In this document: one piece after another, positions 54,812 to 64,000 of the stretch
Layout: the number at the start of each line of letters is the position of its first letter
Position numbering within the stretch: the first letter of the stretch is position 1
Source: Bacteroidales bacterium
GTDB taxonomy: Bacteria; Bacteroidota; Bacteroidia; Bacteroidales; WCHB1-69
Reading direction: 5' to 3'
Assembly: GCA_024400635.1 (NCBI GenBank)
Contig: JAKSMI010000001.1
Location: 1 to 64,000 of the forward strand
DNA: 64,000 nucleotides
Notes under the pieces: model-generated
Seen by the model: the letters and a program-made list of their open reading frames with translations, nothing else
The model's database searches: none
Told to the model about the DNA's origin: nothing
Translations under genes and position numbers: made by a program

Positions 54812-57800
54812 TTAGAAGCTTGCTCGCAACTCCAGGCTCCCCGTATGAATCACTTTATTGCCCTGAGTAAATCGTCCCTGATACATTAAATTCAAACGCA
54901 AGAAGTCGGCAATACTTGCTTCGTATTTTGCCGTCCAAGTCATATTGTTGCCGACACTCAATCCTTCCAACATTTCGTATGCCAAACTGCTATTGGTTTC
55001 CACATCACTCTTCATTAATATATATGAAACCTCACCCGTCAAATTCCCTTTCTTCAACATTTTATACTTGACTTCAAGATTGACTTTATGCTGAATTGCC
55101 CTCTGTCCCCCGCTTCTATTCCATTTGGTGAAAAAATCATAACCCAAAATCACAAAGAGTTTGTTTTTGTAATGAAAATCAATCTCATTAAGCGTTTGAT
55201 GTGCTTCAATTCGATAGCTCCTCGATAGCATGAATTGTGAATCGTTGTCCTTCATCGAATGGCGATAATCGGTTTTCAAAGTCAGCATTGAGCATGGATT
55301 ACCTCTCAGCACCACTTGCTGCAAATCGAATGAACCCAAATCGGAACCGTAGTAAAGCAAACTTTTATTTCGATTGACTTGCACGATGAAATCCACACTA
55401 AATAAAGATTTATGATTATAAGACAAAGTATTAATGAACGACATATTGCTTGACACGACATTGGTATCATTCATTTTCAGATAAAAAGGATTAAAGGCAT
55501 TCCCATTGCCGAAGGTGTTTTTCTGCACCGTTTTGAAAGTGGCTGTGTTGCTAAAGCGAGCCAACACCCGACGGAAATCTTTCTTTCCTGACCAGACATT
55601 GGCTGGTCGCAACTGAACAGTCTGCAAAAATTGATTGTTGAATGTGTTGATGTAATCGTTACCTGTCTGCCATACCTTTATATAATTAGCCTGATCCTGA
55701 AACGCCGCCACTTCGAACTCATCGAGTTCTTCAATGCCATTACCATTATAGTCGTTCCAAACATAAACGCCTTGGCCATCTGCAACTTTCAAAAACGAAT
55801 ACACCATTTTCTGTTCCAAACCGCTACCAGCTTCATAATATGTATTCAACACCAAGGCATTACGCCAAAAGCGACCCGTATATTCCAAACCTGCCAAGAA
55901 GTAATTCTCGCCGTCGAAACCGCCCTCAAGCTTTTTCTGCTGTCGATTCCGATATGTGGCATTTACACTCAAACGGTTGTGCTTAAATTTTGTCAACGCC
56001 AAAGACATCTTTGCCTCATTGCTAACGACACCCATACTTAAAACATTGTCTGCTAGTTGACTTTCAAGTCTATTCAAATAAGATATTTGATATTGTACGG
56101 CCGTTGAATCATTATTTTTCAAAAACAACTGTGCTTGATTCTTTATTTTACTTCCTGACCGCAGCAATCTCGTTTCATTCTCTTTAAATATATTGTATTC
56201 AAAATCCTCTTTGACACCAATCTCGACTTTTTTTAAAGTCTTCGACAAAGTATTATCAGATATAATATAATTAGTATTCTGAATACTATCGTTAGAAAAA
56301 AGATAAGATGTATTGGTCATGAACAACCAACCATTCTTCCTTGTGTTAATATTCAATTCATTTTTCAAGGCGTTCATATTGTTGAAACGAGCGAACCAAT
56401 TCAAATGATAATTAATCTCGCCAATCCGAATGTTCGAAAAACCCAAACCAAGCTGCAGCATATGCTCATGAAATTCATTGCTATAATCCTCCTTCAGATT
56501 GTAATTTCTTTCAAATTCAACTTCACGAGTGCTTTCCAAGACTCTGAAATCCCTATGCAAGAATTCATAATGGACTTGCGTATTAAAAAACCAAGGAATG
56601 CTATCAGCCAATTTTCTCTTCATTTCTTTAAAATGATGAAAATCAAGATTATAAGCGAAACCAACTTTATTTTTATAGTCTTTAGAAAAATTATTGCCAT
56701 CATAGTTTGACAATGCCAATTCGGTTGAAAGACCTGTATTTTTCGAAAAATCGTAAGCAGCTGCAATCGTCACCATATCCATTGTTTTCGGTGTATAGAG
56801 TTGTTGCACTGGTTCATAATTACCTTGCGGAACACCATCCACGGGAGCAACCCAGCGGAAAACGCGTCCATTAGCCGTACTATTTTCCAAAATATAATTT
56901 CCCAAATTATTTCCCACCAAAGTAAAGCCCAGACGAAAAAGTTGCATCTGATAATTGTTGGAGTGAACATAGCATGTATAAGAAATGCCATCTACAGAAG
57001 TATCCCTGCGTTCGTACAAGACTTCGTTATTATTGTACAGGGTAGTATCAATATTGGGATACCAAGCCTGACTTGCGTCATCGGAAAGACTTGCCAGGAA
57101 TGCCTTTCTCGCATTATCCAACTCGGGTTGAATCGAATGGTTTTTCAAATCCTGTTCATGGAAAAAGTTCACTCTCAATTTCAACTTTCCGATTTTTTCA
57201 TGACTAAATTCATTGAAAGTAAACAAATTATAACGAGAATAATGTTTATCGGAATATTCATATTCCACAATGATTCGTTTATCGGATGTAATCAAATGCT
57301 TGACCGTAAAAGTTATTTCTCCTGTATTATAATCGATGGTATAGTCGTTATCCTGGCCTCTAACAAGCAGTTGCCCATTGATATAGACTCGCTCGCTTCC
57401 GGCAAGAATGACGATATTACTTTCATTTTGGTCACCCGTCAGTCGGTAAGGACCTTGAACACCATTCATTGCCGTAATGGATTTCTTGACAAATTTTCCT
57501 TTGCTCAGACCACCACCTACTGTATTCTTTAGATTATAATTATCCTTGAATGAATTATTCGCATTAAAAACCATCCCCATAAACTTACGGGTAAAGCGCA
57601 TAAAATTGTCATATTGCTGCGTAACTTCAATATCACCGGCGTCAACCATAAAACGATTGTCGTAATTAAGTCGGATATACACTTGGTCAAAATCCTGAAT
57701 GGATTGTGTATTACCTTCAGGTTGTATGGGAACATTCTTATCGGTGATATTCGCCATGATTTCCCACTTTTCCGACAATTTTCCAGATAGTTGCAAGTTA

Positions 57801-58282
57801 AGTGATGAGTTTAGGACGAAATCTTGATTGGTACCGATGTTCATTCCTCGTGAAATGGAGCCTGTGCCGATAATTGAGGAATTATCATTAGCAAAAACAT
57901 CTTCTGTTTTAGGTACGATAGGTGTCAATTGGTGGTACATACTGCCACGTTGCCGCACATTGAGAGACGACGGACGATGTTGCACATGTTTGGCCGGATT
58001 GAAACTAAAGCATTGATACTTATATGATATATTACGATCCAGCACTGAAGTATCCAAAATATGAATGGTTGCATTGAGAAAATCAAGTTCATAATCATCT
58101 GATTCTATTCCATTAATAGACAAAGTATTAGGAATGATTGGCAAGGTGTCAAGATGAATGAATACGGAATTGATATGAAGTGAACCGGAACGATAAAGTT
58201 GTGGAGATTGAGCCCATGCCGACAAAGCGAACCCCAAACAACAGCAAAAAAGGAAAATTCGTATCGGGAGGGACCTGTTCAC
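54812..58282 (-). CDS. Large outer membrane beta-barrel protein of unknown function
   Basis: 1156-residue precursor starting with GTG, with signal peptide (NRSLPIRIFLFCCCLGFALS then AWAQ). A conserved N-terminal region includes GTGSISRGMNIGTNQDFVLN, then SSLNLQLSGKLSEKWEIMAN followed by ITDKNVPIQPEGNTQ; similar wording occurs in Bacteroidota cell-surface proteins related to the SprA translocon, but this protein is half the size of SprA. The rest is a long series of amphipathic aromatic strands ending in LELRASF, as in a barrel. It lies directly upstream of porPKLMN on the same strand, so a role in type IX secretion is possible but unproven. Confidence 0.7.
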   Translation of the reverse strand: MNRSLPIRIFLFCCCLGFALSAWAQSPQLYRSGSLHINSVFIHLDTLPIIPNTLSINGIESDDYELDFLNATIHILDTSVLDRNISYKYQCFSFNPAKHVQHRPSSLNVRQRGSMYHQLTPIVPKTEDVFANDNSSIIGTGSISRGMNIGTNQDFVLNSSLNLQLSGKLSEKWEIMANITDKNVPIQPEGNTQSIQDFDQVYIRLNYDNRFMVDAGDIEVTQQYDNFMRFTRKFMGMVFNANNSFKDNYNLKNTVGGGLSKGKFVKKSITAMNGVQGPYRLTGDQNESNIVILAGSERVYINGQLLVRGQDNDYTIDYNTGEITFTVKHLITSDKRIIVEYEYSDKHYSRYNLFTFNEFSHEKIGKLKLRVNFFHEQDLKNHSIQPELDNARKAFLASLSDDASQAWYPNIDTTLYNNNEVLYERRDTSVDGISYTCYVHSNNYQMQLFRLGFTLVGNNLGNYILENSTANGRVFRWVAPVDGVPQGNYEPVQQLYTPKTMDMVTIAAAYDFSKNTGLSTELALSNYDGNNFSKDYKNKVGFAYNLDFHHFKEMKRKLADSIPWFFNTQVHYEFLHRDFRVLESTREVEFERNYNLKEDYSNEFHEHMLQLGLGFSNIRIGEINYHLNWFARFNNMNALKNELNINTRKNGWLFMTNTSYLFSNDSIQNTNYIISDNTLSKTLKKVEIGVKEDFEYNIFKENETRLLRSGSKIKNQAQLFLKNNDSTAVQYQISYLNRLESQLADNVLSMGVVSNEAKMSLALTKFKHNRLSVNATYRNRQQKKLEGGFDGENYFLAGLEYTGRFWRNALVLNTYYEAGSGLEQKMVYSFLKVADGQGVYVWNDYNGNGIEELDEFEVAAFQDQANYIKVWQTGNDYINTFNNQFLQTVQLRPANVWSGKKDFRRVLARFSNTATFKTVQKNTFGNGNAFNPFYLKMNDTNVVSSNMSFINTLSYNHKSLFSVDFIVQVNRNKSLLYYGSDLGSFDLQQVVLRGNPCSMLTLKTDYRHSMKDNDSQFMLSRSYRIEAHQTLNEIDFHYKNKLFVILGYDFFTKWNRSGGQRAIQHKVNLEVKYKMLKKGNLTGEVSYILMKSDVETNSSLAYEMLEGLSVGNNMTWTAKYEASIADFLRLNLMYQGRFTQGNKVIHTGSLELRASF

Positions 58283-58417
58283 GTTATTAGTTGATAATTA
58301 TAGGTTTATATCAAATTAAAACAAAAAAATAGCATAAATATTGTATTCGAAAACACAGATTTGAACACAAGATGCAAAAATATCACAAAAGTTTGAGAAA
58401 ACACCAGATTGAGGCAT

Positions 58418-58456
58418 AAAAAAAGCTCCTTGTTTTAAGGCAAGGAGCTTTTTTTA
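58418..58456 (-). terminator. Terminator of the ribosomal/alpha operon
   Basis: AAAGCTCCTTG / CAAGGAGCTTT with an 8-nt loop, A7 and T7 flanks, 20 nt after the rplQ stop on the minus strand. Confidence 0.9.
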
Positions 58457-58476
58457 TGATTGGGTAAGTGTAAGTC

Positions 58477-58974
58477 TTACTCAGCGGCTGGTGTTTCAGC
58501 TTCAGGAGCGGCAGTTTCTTCAGCAACTGGAGCTTCAACTTCAGCTTTAGGAGCAGTTTTCTTGCTGCTACGTCTTGTTTTGGTAGTTTTCTTCTTTTCT
58601 TCAACGGTGTAAGTTTCGTTGAAGTCCACCAATTCGATCATACACATTTCAGCGTTATCACCTTTACGGAAACCAGTTTTCAGAATGCGGGTATAGCCAC
58701 CAGGACGGTCAGCAACTTTCTGAGAAACTTCTCTAAAAAGTTCAGTAACGGCGAATTTGTTGTGCAGATATGCGAAAACGATACGACGAGAATGAGTGGT
58801 GTCGTTTTTGCTGCGCGTAATCAAAGGTTCAACGAATTTCTTTAATTCTTTTGCCTTTGCCAAAGTGGTGTTGATGCGTTTATGCATAATCAACGAAGCA
58901 GCCATATTTGACAACATAGCTTCTCTGTGCGCGCTTGTTCTTCCTAAATGATTGATTCTTTTAGCGTGTCTCAT
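58477..58974 (-). CDS. rplQ: 50S ribosomal protein L17
   Basis: 165 residues: canonical L17 ([27 protein letters not shown]-like [30 protein letters not shown]) followed by an Ala/Glu/Lys-rich tail (about 125-165), a Bacteroidota trait. Last gene of the operon. Confidence 0.97.
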   Translation of the reverse strand: MRHAKRINHLGRTSAHREAMLSNMAASLIMHKRINTTLAKAKELKKFVEPLITRSKNDTTHSRRIVFAYLHNKFAVTELFREVSQKVADRPGGYTRILKTGFRKGDNAEMCMIELVDFNETYTVEEKKKTTKTRRSSKKTAPKAEVEAPVAEETAAPEAETPAAE

Positions 58975-58978
58975 ATTA

Positions 58979-59974
58979 TTATTCCTTATCTAATTTATAC
59001 TTTTGAACATTCATTCCAAATTCAAGACCTTTGGATTTAACCAAGTCTTCCAATTCTGCCAATGATTTCTTGCCGAAGTTTCTGAATTTCAGCAAGTCGC
59101 TCTTGTGAATAGCAACCAAGTCTCCCAAAGTCTCGAGTTCAGCAGATTTCAAGCAATTCAAAGCACGAACCGAGAGGTCCATATCAATGAGTTTAGATTT
59201 AAGGATTTGGCGAGTGAGCTTAGAAGCCTCGTCAAATTCCTCGTTAGAAACATTGACTTCTGGAGAATCGAAAGCTATTTTATCATCAGAGAAGAGAACG
59301 AAGTGCTGAATAAGAATCTTAGCGGCTTCTTTCAGAGCATCCTTTGGGTGGATTGAACCATCGGTGTCGATTTCAAGGACGAGCTTTTCGAAGTCGGTAC
59401 GTTGTTCTACGCGGTAATCTTCGATTGTATACTTCACATTTTTGATAGGAGTATGGATAGAATCGATAGTTATCACGTCAACACCTTCGTGCAGTGACTT
59501 ATTTTCTTCTGCGGGAACATAACCGCGGCCTTTATCAATGGTGATTACCATAGAGAGGACGACGTCAGGTTCCATACGGCAGATGAGCTGATCGGGATTA
59601 AGAACTTGGAAGAAGTTCAAGAAGCGGTTCATATCGCCAGCGGTGAACTTGTCCTGACCGGAGATGACGATTTTAGCCGTTTCCGAATTATTATTTTCGA
59701 TTTTGTTTTTGAATCGAATTTGTTTAAGGTTAAGGATGATGTCGGTAACATCTTCCATCACGCCCTGAATGGATGAGAATTCTTGCAGAACGCCTTCAAT
59801 TTTGATGGAGGTGATTGCAAAACCCTCAAGAGAAGAAATCAGCACGCGACGCAAAGCATTTCCGATGGTATTGCCGTAACCTGGCTGGAGGGGACGGAAC
59901 TCGAATTTACCGTGGAAATCATCTGCTTCAAGCATGATGACCTTGTCGGGTCTTTGAAACGTTAAAATTGCCAT
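58979..59974 (-). CDS. rpoA: RNA polymerase alpha subunit
   Basis: 331 residues. N-terminal assembly domain ([40 protein letters not shown]) and C-terminal domain (about 255-331; [40 protein letters not shown]) that contacts upstream DNA and regulators. Normal order, 4 nt before rplQ. Confidence 0.98.
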   Translation of the reverse strand: MAILTFQRPDKVIMLEADDFHGKFEFRPLQPGYGNTIGNALRRVLISSLEGFAITSIKIEGVLQEFSSIQGVMEDVTDIILNLKQIRFKNKIENNNSETAKIVISGQDKFTAGDMNRFLNFFQVLNPDQLICRMEPDVVLSMVITIDKGRGYVPAEENKSLHEGVDVITIDSIHTPIKNVKYTIEDYRVEQRTDFEKLVLEIDTDGSIHPKDALKEAAKILIQHFVLFSDDKIAFDSPEVNVSNEEFDEASKLTRQILKSKLIDMDLSVRALNCLKSAELETLGDLVAIHKSDLLKFRNFGKKSLAELEDLVKSKGLEFGMNVQKYKLDKE

Positions 59975-60052
59975 TTGTATTTGATTTTATGGTTATTAAT
60001 TGTTGACAGTAAGCAGCGTGGGAAGCTGTCTACCATCTCCATTCAAGGTTTA

Positions 60053-60658
60053 CTATTTAGAATACAATTCAACGATAGCCTGTTCGTTGATAGTTTCAGG
60101 AATTTCCTCTCTTTCAGGATAATTCATGAATTTACCGCTCATCAGATTAGCATCCCATTCCAACCATGAATAGGTATTGTTTCTACCTGCCAATGAATTA
60201 GTAACTATTTCCAAAGATTTTGAGCGTTCGCGAACGGCAACGATGTCGCCAGGAACGAGCAATGCGGAAGGGATGTTGCAAATCTGACCATTCACAAGGA
60301 TATGACGGTGATTAACGAGCTGGCGTGCTGCAGCGCGACTTGGGGCGATACCCAAACGGTAAACAACGTTATCCAATCTTGATTCGATGAGTTTCATCAA
60401 ATTCTGACCAGTGATACCTTTTCTGCGAGCAGCAGCGTGGAACAATTTTCTAAACTGACGTTCAAGAATGCCGTAGGTATATTTAGCTTTCTGTTTTTCC
60501 TGAAGCTGCATACCATATTCAGACAATTTAGAACGTTTTCTAGCCTGACCATGTTGTCCTGGAGGATAGTTTTTGTGTTCAAAATATTTATCGGCACCGT
60601 AAATGGGCTCGTGGAACTTTCTTGCAATCTTGGTTTTAGGTCCAGTATATCTTGCCAT
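60053..60658 (-). CDS. rpsD: 30S ribosomal protein S4
   Basis: 201 residues with [40 protein letters not shown] and the S4 RNA-binding domain ([40 protein letters not shown]). Primary 16S rRNA binder. The 78-nt gap to rpoA is longer than the other gaps in this operon. Confidence 0.98.
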   Translation of the reverse strand: MARYTGPKTKIARKFHEPIYGADKYFEHKNYPPGQHGQARKRSKLSEYGMQLQEKQKAKYTYGILERQFRKLFHAAARRKGITGQNLMKLIESRLDNVVYRLGIAPSRAAARQLVNHRHILVNGQICNIPSALLVPGDIVAVRERSKSLEIVTNSLAGRNNTYSWLEWDANLMSGKFMNYPEREEIPETINEQAIVELYSK

Positions 60659-60697
60659 TTTTCTACTATTTTAAGGTTATTTTACTGATTGATAGGA

Positions 60698-61087
60698 TTA
60701 TACACGTCTGCGTTTTGGAGGACGGCAACCATTGTGTGGAAGTGGAGTAACATCGGTAATTTCTTCCACCATAATGCCTGCAGCGTGAATAGTTCTGATA
60801 GCGGATTCACGACCACCACCAGGTCCTTTAACGAAAACCTTAACTTTTCTTAAGCCAAGATCGTAAGCCACCTTTGCACAATCCTGTGCTGCCATCTGAG
60901 CGGCATAAGGGGTGTTCTTCTTTGAACCTCTGAATCCCATTTTACCTGCTGAAGACCAAGAAATAACTTGACCATCATTATTGGTAAGGGATACAATGAC
61001 ATTATTGAATGATGCATAGACAAAAGCCTTGCCTTGTGCGTCGATTCTAACAACTTTTTTCTTGGTTGATTTTGTATTCTTTGCCAT
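60698..61087 (-). CDS. rpsK: 30S ribosomal protein S11
   Basis: 129 residues with [40 protein letters not shown] and the terminal [18 protein letters not shown]. Platform protein of the small subunit. Confidence 0.98.
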   Translation of the reverse strand: MAKNTKSTKKKVVRIDAQGKAFVYASFNNVIVSLTNNDGQVISWSSAGKMGFRGSKKNTPYAAQMAAQDCAKVAYDLGLRKVKVFVKGPGGGRESAIRTIHAAGIMVEEITDVTPLPHNGCRPPKRRRV

Positions 61088-61120
61088 AATACTTTTATTT
61101 CTCTACGCTGATGATTAATA

Positions 61121-61495
61121 CTACTTGGTTGCTTTCTTCTTGTTAGCAACTGTTTTCTTACGCCCTTTACGGGTACGTGCGTTGTTCTTCGTGCTCTGTC
61201 CACGTAACGGTAAACCGATACGATGACGAATGCCTCTGTAGCATCCAATGTCCATCAAACGCTTGATGTTCATTTGAACTTCCGAACGCAATGCACCTTC
61301 AACCTTCATCTCATTGATCAATCCACGCAGTGCTGCCAACTCATCATCGTTCCATTCATTTACCTTTTTGTCCTGGCTGATACCGGCCTTTTCCAAAATA
61401 GCAGCTGCAGTGCTTCTGCCAATGCCATAAATGTAAGTCAAACCGATGACGCCTCTTTTGTTTTTCGGTAAATCAATACCTGCAATTCTTGCCAT
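61121..61495 (-). CDS. rpsM: 30S ribosomal protein S13
   Basis: 124 residues with [39 protein letters not shown] and [20 protein letters not shown]. Contacts the P-site tRNA and the B1 bridges. Confidence 0.98.
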   Translation of the reverse strand: MARIAGIDLPKNKRGVIGLTYIYGIGRSTAAAILEKAGISQDKKVNEWNDDELAALRGLINEMKVEGALRSEVQMNIKRLMDIGCYRGIRHRIGLPLRGQSTKNNARTRKGRKKTVANKKKATK

Positions 61496-61528
61496 AGCTT
61501 AAATTCTATTTATTGTTATTAATAATTA

Positions 61529-61645
61529 TTATCCTTGACGTTGTTTTTCTTTCGGATTCTTTTTGTTGATTACATAGACCACACCGTGACGTTTCACGAC
61601 TTTGCAGTCCTCGGATCTCTTTTTAACTGATGCTCTTACTTTCAT
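61529..61645 (-). CDS. rpmJ: 50S ribosomal protein L36
   Basis: 38 residues, read directly from the gap between infA and rps[21 protein letters not shown] followed by [18 protein letters not shown]. It has one Cys of the zinc-binding set (C14) and His20; other zinc ligands are replaced (zinc-free type, as far as visible). Confidence 0.95.
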   Translation of the reverse strand: MKVRASVKKRSEDCKVVKRHGVVYVINKKNPKEKQRQG

Positions 61646-61668
61646 CTCTTTTTCCTTTAATATTATTT

Positions 61669-61890
61669 TTATGATTTATGTCTGAATGTGATTCGTCCTT
61701 TGGTCAAGTCATAAGGGGACATTTCTACTTGTACCTTATCTCCCGGAAGGATCTTGATATAATGGAGACGCATCTTGCCGGAAATATGTGCCGTTATGAC
61801 ATGCCCGTTCTCGAGCTGTACACGGAACATCGCATTTCCAAGCGATTCAATAACGACTCCGTCCAATTCTATTGATGACTGTTTTGCCAT
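61669..61890 (-). CDS. infA: Translation initiation factor IF-1
   Basis: 73-residue OB-fold protein ([54 protein letters not shown]) that occupies the A site during initiation. Standard position between map and rpmJ. Confidence 0.97.
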   Translation of the reverse strand: MAKQSSIELDGVVIESLGNAMFRVQLENGHVITAHISGKMRLHYIKILPGDKVQVEMSPYDLTKGRITFRHKS

Positions 61891-61906
61891 ATATCTTGAT
61901 TCTTTA

Positions 61907-62707
61907 TTAAACTTTCTCTTCCGTTCCTAAAACTTCACCGATAAACTTATAGGTTGACAAAACTTTGGTACCATTTTTAGTAAGTGCAATCTGGTGTTCA
62001 TAGTGCGCGGCAGGTTTGTGATCTAATGTTCTTATGGTCCACTCATCACGTTCACAGTAAATCTTTCTGGAACCAAGAGTAATCATAGGTTCAATACAGA
62101 TCACCATACCTTCGCGAAGTAAGTCGCCTTTCCCTGGTTTGCCATAATTGCAAACATCAGGTTTTTCGTGCATATTGCGTCCTATACCATGCCCGCACAA
62201 CTCACGAACGACACCGTATCCAAAAGACTCGCAATAAGTTTGAACAGCGTGTCCGATATCACCAGTGGTATTTCCAGCTACGGCAGCGGCAATTCCGCGA
62301 TAAAGAGATTCTTTTGTTCTCTCCATCAGGAGTTTGTTCTCTTCTGAGACTTCTCCCACTGCGAAAGTGTAGGCATAATCCCCATGATAGCCATTAAGGT
62401 AAGCGCCGCAGTCTACCGAAAGGATATCGCCGTCACGAAGTATGCTATTATTGGGAATACCATGTACTACCACGTCGTTGACTGACAGACAGAGAGAGGC
62501 GGGGTAACCATTGTAACCTTTGAAAGAAGGCACGCCCCCATTGTCCCGAATATAAGTTTCAGCCAGCTGATCCAGATAATTCAATGGAACTCCAGGTTTC
62601 ACATACTTTGCCACTTCGGCCAAAGTTTTTCCAACAAGCAAAGAACTTTTTTGTATTATTTCAATTTCCTCTTCGCTTTTCAAGCGAATCTTGTTAAACA
62701 TATTCAT
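61907..62707 (-). CDS. map: Methionine aminopeptidase, type I
   Basis: Removes the initiator Met. 266 residues with [20 protein letters not shown], the metal ligands in [39 protein letters not shown] and [15 protein letters not shown]. Its ATG overlaps the secY stop by 1 nt (TAATG); the ATG two codons on is an alternative start. Confidence 0.97.
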   Translation of the reverse strand: MNMFNKIRLKSEEEIEIIQKSSLLVGKTLAEVAKYVKPGVPLNYLDQLAETYIRDNGGVPSFKGYNGYPASLCLSVNDVVVHGIPNNSILRDGDILSVDCGAYLNGYHGDYAYTFAVGEVSEENKLLMERTKESLYRGIAAAVAGNTTGDIGHAVQTYCESFGYGVVRELCGHGIGRNMHEKPDVCNYGKPGKGDLLREGMVICIEPMITLGSRKIYCERDEWTIRTLDHKPAAHYEHQIALTKNGTKVLSTYKFIGEVLGTEEKV

Positions 62708-64000
62708 TAGTAAGCACCGCCGCTATAGCGACCTTTGATTCTTCCTGACTGAGTCAAGCCGTCATAATGTCTCATCAGCAAATGACTTTCGATTTGCTGA
62801 AGTGTATCCAATACAACACCTACCATAATCAACAAGGAAGTACCGCCGAAGAATTGTGCAAACTGTTGGTTAACGCCAAACAATCTAACGATAGCGGGCA
62901 GAATAGCAACGATAGCCAAGAAGATTGAACCAGGAAGAGTGATTCTTGACATAATGTTATCAATCAATTGGGCCGTCTGCTTTCCAGGTTTAGTGCCAGG
63001 AATGAAGCCACCGTTTTTCTTCAGGTCTTCAGCAATCTGCTGAGGATTGATAGTGATAGCGGTATAGAAATAGGTGAATAAAATAATCATGATGAAGAAT
63101 ACGATATTGTATCCCCAGCCATTATAATCGATGAAGCTATGCCAGAAACCACCCGTTGACTTTTCTGTGACAGAAACGAAAGTCAAAGGCAGGAACATGA
63201 TAGCCTGTGCGAAAATGATAGGCATAACGCCAGCGGCATTAACCTTCAAAGGCAGGAAGTTACGAACACCACCGTATTGTTTGTTACCAACAATTCTCTT
63301 AGCATACTGAACAGGAACACGACGTGTACCTTGAACGAGCATGATACAGAAAGCGATGATAAGCATCATGATGACCAATTCGAGGATGAAGATGATGGGG
63401 CCGCCGTTCATTTCGCCGATACGAGCCACGAATTCTGCCTTCAAAGCATAAGGCAGACGGGCAATAATACCAATCATGATAATCATAGATATACCATTCC
63501 CTATACCATTGTCGGTAATTCTCTCACCCAACCACATGATGAACAAGGTACCAGCAATCAAAAGTATAAACGATGTTACGGCGAATGCTGAGAAACCAAG
63601 AATGTGGGTATTCAGCATCGAAGGAGAAACCGCACCGCCGAATTGACCTTGGATGTTAGCGATATAGGCGGGACCTTGAATAGCCACAACGAGGATGGTA
63701 AGGTAACGCGTAATCTGATTGAGTTTTTTTCTTCCGCTTTCTCCTTCCTTCTGAAGTCTCTGGAAATAAGGAACTGCCAAAGTCATCAGCTGGATAACGA
63801 TGGAGGCCGAGATGTAGGGCATGATACCCAAAGCGAAGATTGAAGCGTTAGAGAAAGCACCACCTGAGAACAGGTCGAGCATTCCCAACAGACCTTCCTG
63901 TGCCGACTTGGTAAAAGCAGCGAGGCCGCCAGGGTTAATACCTGGAAGCACAACATGAGCACCCAAGCGGTAGATTAGAATGATGAAAAGCGTGTAGAGA
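62707..64000 (-). CDS. secY: Protein translocase subunit SecY, 5' partial
   Basis: Channel subunit of the Sec translocon. The frame is open to the window edge: upstream of VVLPGINPGGLAAFTK it reads LYTLFIILIYRLGAH, so the first helix is cut and the true start lies outside. The visible part has about nine helices and the GLLGMLDLFSGGAFSNASIF, IQLMTLAVPYFQRLQKEGE and PGKQTAQLIDNIMSRITLPG blocks, ending RIKGRYSGGAY. Confidence 0.97.
   Translation of the reverse strand, partial: LYTLFIILIYRLGAHVVLPGINPGGLAAFTKSAQEGLLGMLDLFSGGAFSNASIFALGIMPYISASIVIQLMTLAVPYFQRLQKEGESGRKKLNQITRYLTILVVAIQGPAYIANIQGQFGGAVSPSMLNTHILGFSAFAVTSFILLIAGTLFIMWLGERITDNGIGNGISMIIMIGIIARLPYALKAEFVARIGEMNGGPIIFILELVIMMLIIAFCIMLVQGTRRVPVQYAKRIVGNKQYGGVRNFLPLKVNAAGVMPIIFAQAIMFLPLTFVSVTEKSTGGFWHSFIDYNGWGYNIVFFIMIILFTYFYTAITINPQQIAEDLKKNGGFIPGTKPGKQTAQLIDNIMSRITLPGSIFLAIVAILPAIVRLFGVNQQFAQFFGGTSLLIMVGVVLDTLQQIESHLLMRHYDGLTQSGRIKGRYSGGAY

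Overview
The window looks like chromosomal DNA of an uncultured member of the Bacteroidales (phylum Bacteroidota). The support is: many start-proximal TAnnTTTG (-7) boxes, several with a TTTG/TTG (-33) element; a complete type IX secretion core (porP/sprF-porK-porL-porM-porN); SusD-free but typical Bacteroidota genes (WbqC-like, DUF3078, FadL-like porins, an LUD gene beside ftsH and cdsA, an RprX/RprY-like pair); and a tandem GH43 arabinanase/xylosidase-type enzyme. No species can be named from the sequence alone.

Layout. 1-2.6 kb: 3' part of a secreted two-module GH43 protein. 2.6-7.0 kb (minus): rimP (short)-nusA-infB. 7.0-10.4 kb (plus): lipid A genes lpxD-lpxC-lpxA plus a WbqC-family gene; LpxC lacks the FabZ domain usual in this phylum. 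10.4-13.3 kb (minus): a FadL-like outer membrane protein and an odd Trp/Gly/Pro- and Ser-rich lipoprotein. 13.3-16.7 kb (plus): proS-DUF3078-tilS (short form). 16.8-18.6 kb (minus): sppA. 18.6-20.2 kb (plus): hisS and an initiator tRNA with its own promoter and terminator.

After the tRNA terminator codon choice shifts, for example far fewer AGA/AGG and more CGC/CGT and TTG. 20.2-25.2 kb (minus) is a tight three-gene unit of type IX-associated proteins: a PorV/PorQ-like protein, an in-frame fusion of the RarA AAA+ ATPase to a PorP/SprF barrel, and a PD40/OmpA-like protein. 25.2-31.4 kb is an accessory island with decayed genes: a 55-bp direct repeat, an [FeFe]-hydrogenase fragment, a FISUMP gene with two internal stops, an HTH regulator behind a strongly structured leader, and an AbiE-type toxin-antitoxin pair whose toxin gene is interrupted by TGA.

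Within this island lies the most interesting find: a probable RiPP locus (26.4-28.8 kb, minus) with a radical SAM/SPASM maturase and two small precursor-like genes. Both peptides share a leader motif (Q-[EK]-V-I-L) and end in repeated Tyr-x-Asp triplets (four in one, three in the other). A membrane-anchored protein is encoded between them and a small secreted Cys-containing protein upstream.

31.5-38.5 kb (plus): RsbW-like kinase plus RelA/SpoT-domain protein, rsfS-ftsH-LUD-cdsA, mce and an EamA transporter. 38.5-40.7 kb: groESL behind a good sigma-54-type promoter and a perfect palindrome. 40.7-44.7 kb: nadB, then a histidine kinase and response regulator. 44.7-48.4 kb (minus): murG-birA-peptidase U32. 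48.4-58.3 kb (minus): porPKLMN and a large outer membrane protein. 58.4-64 kb (minus): the end of the ribosomal/alpha operon, secY(partial)-map-infA-rpmJ-rpsM-rpsK-rpsD-rpoA-rplQ.
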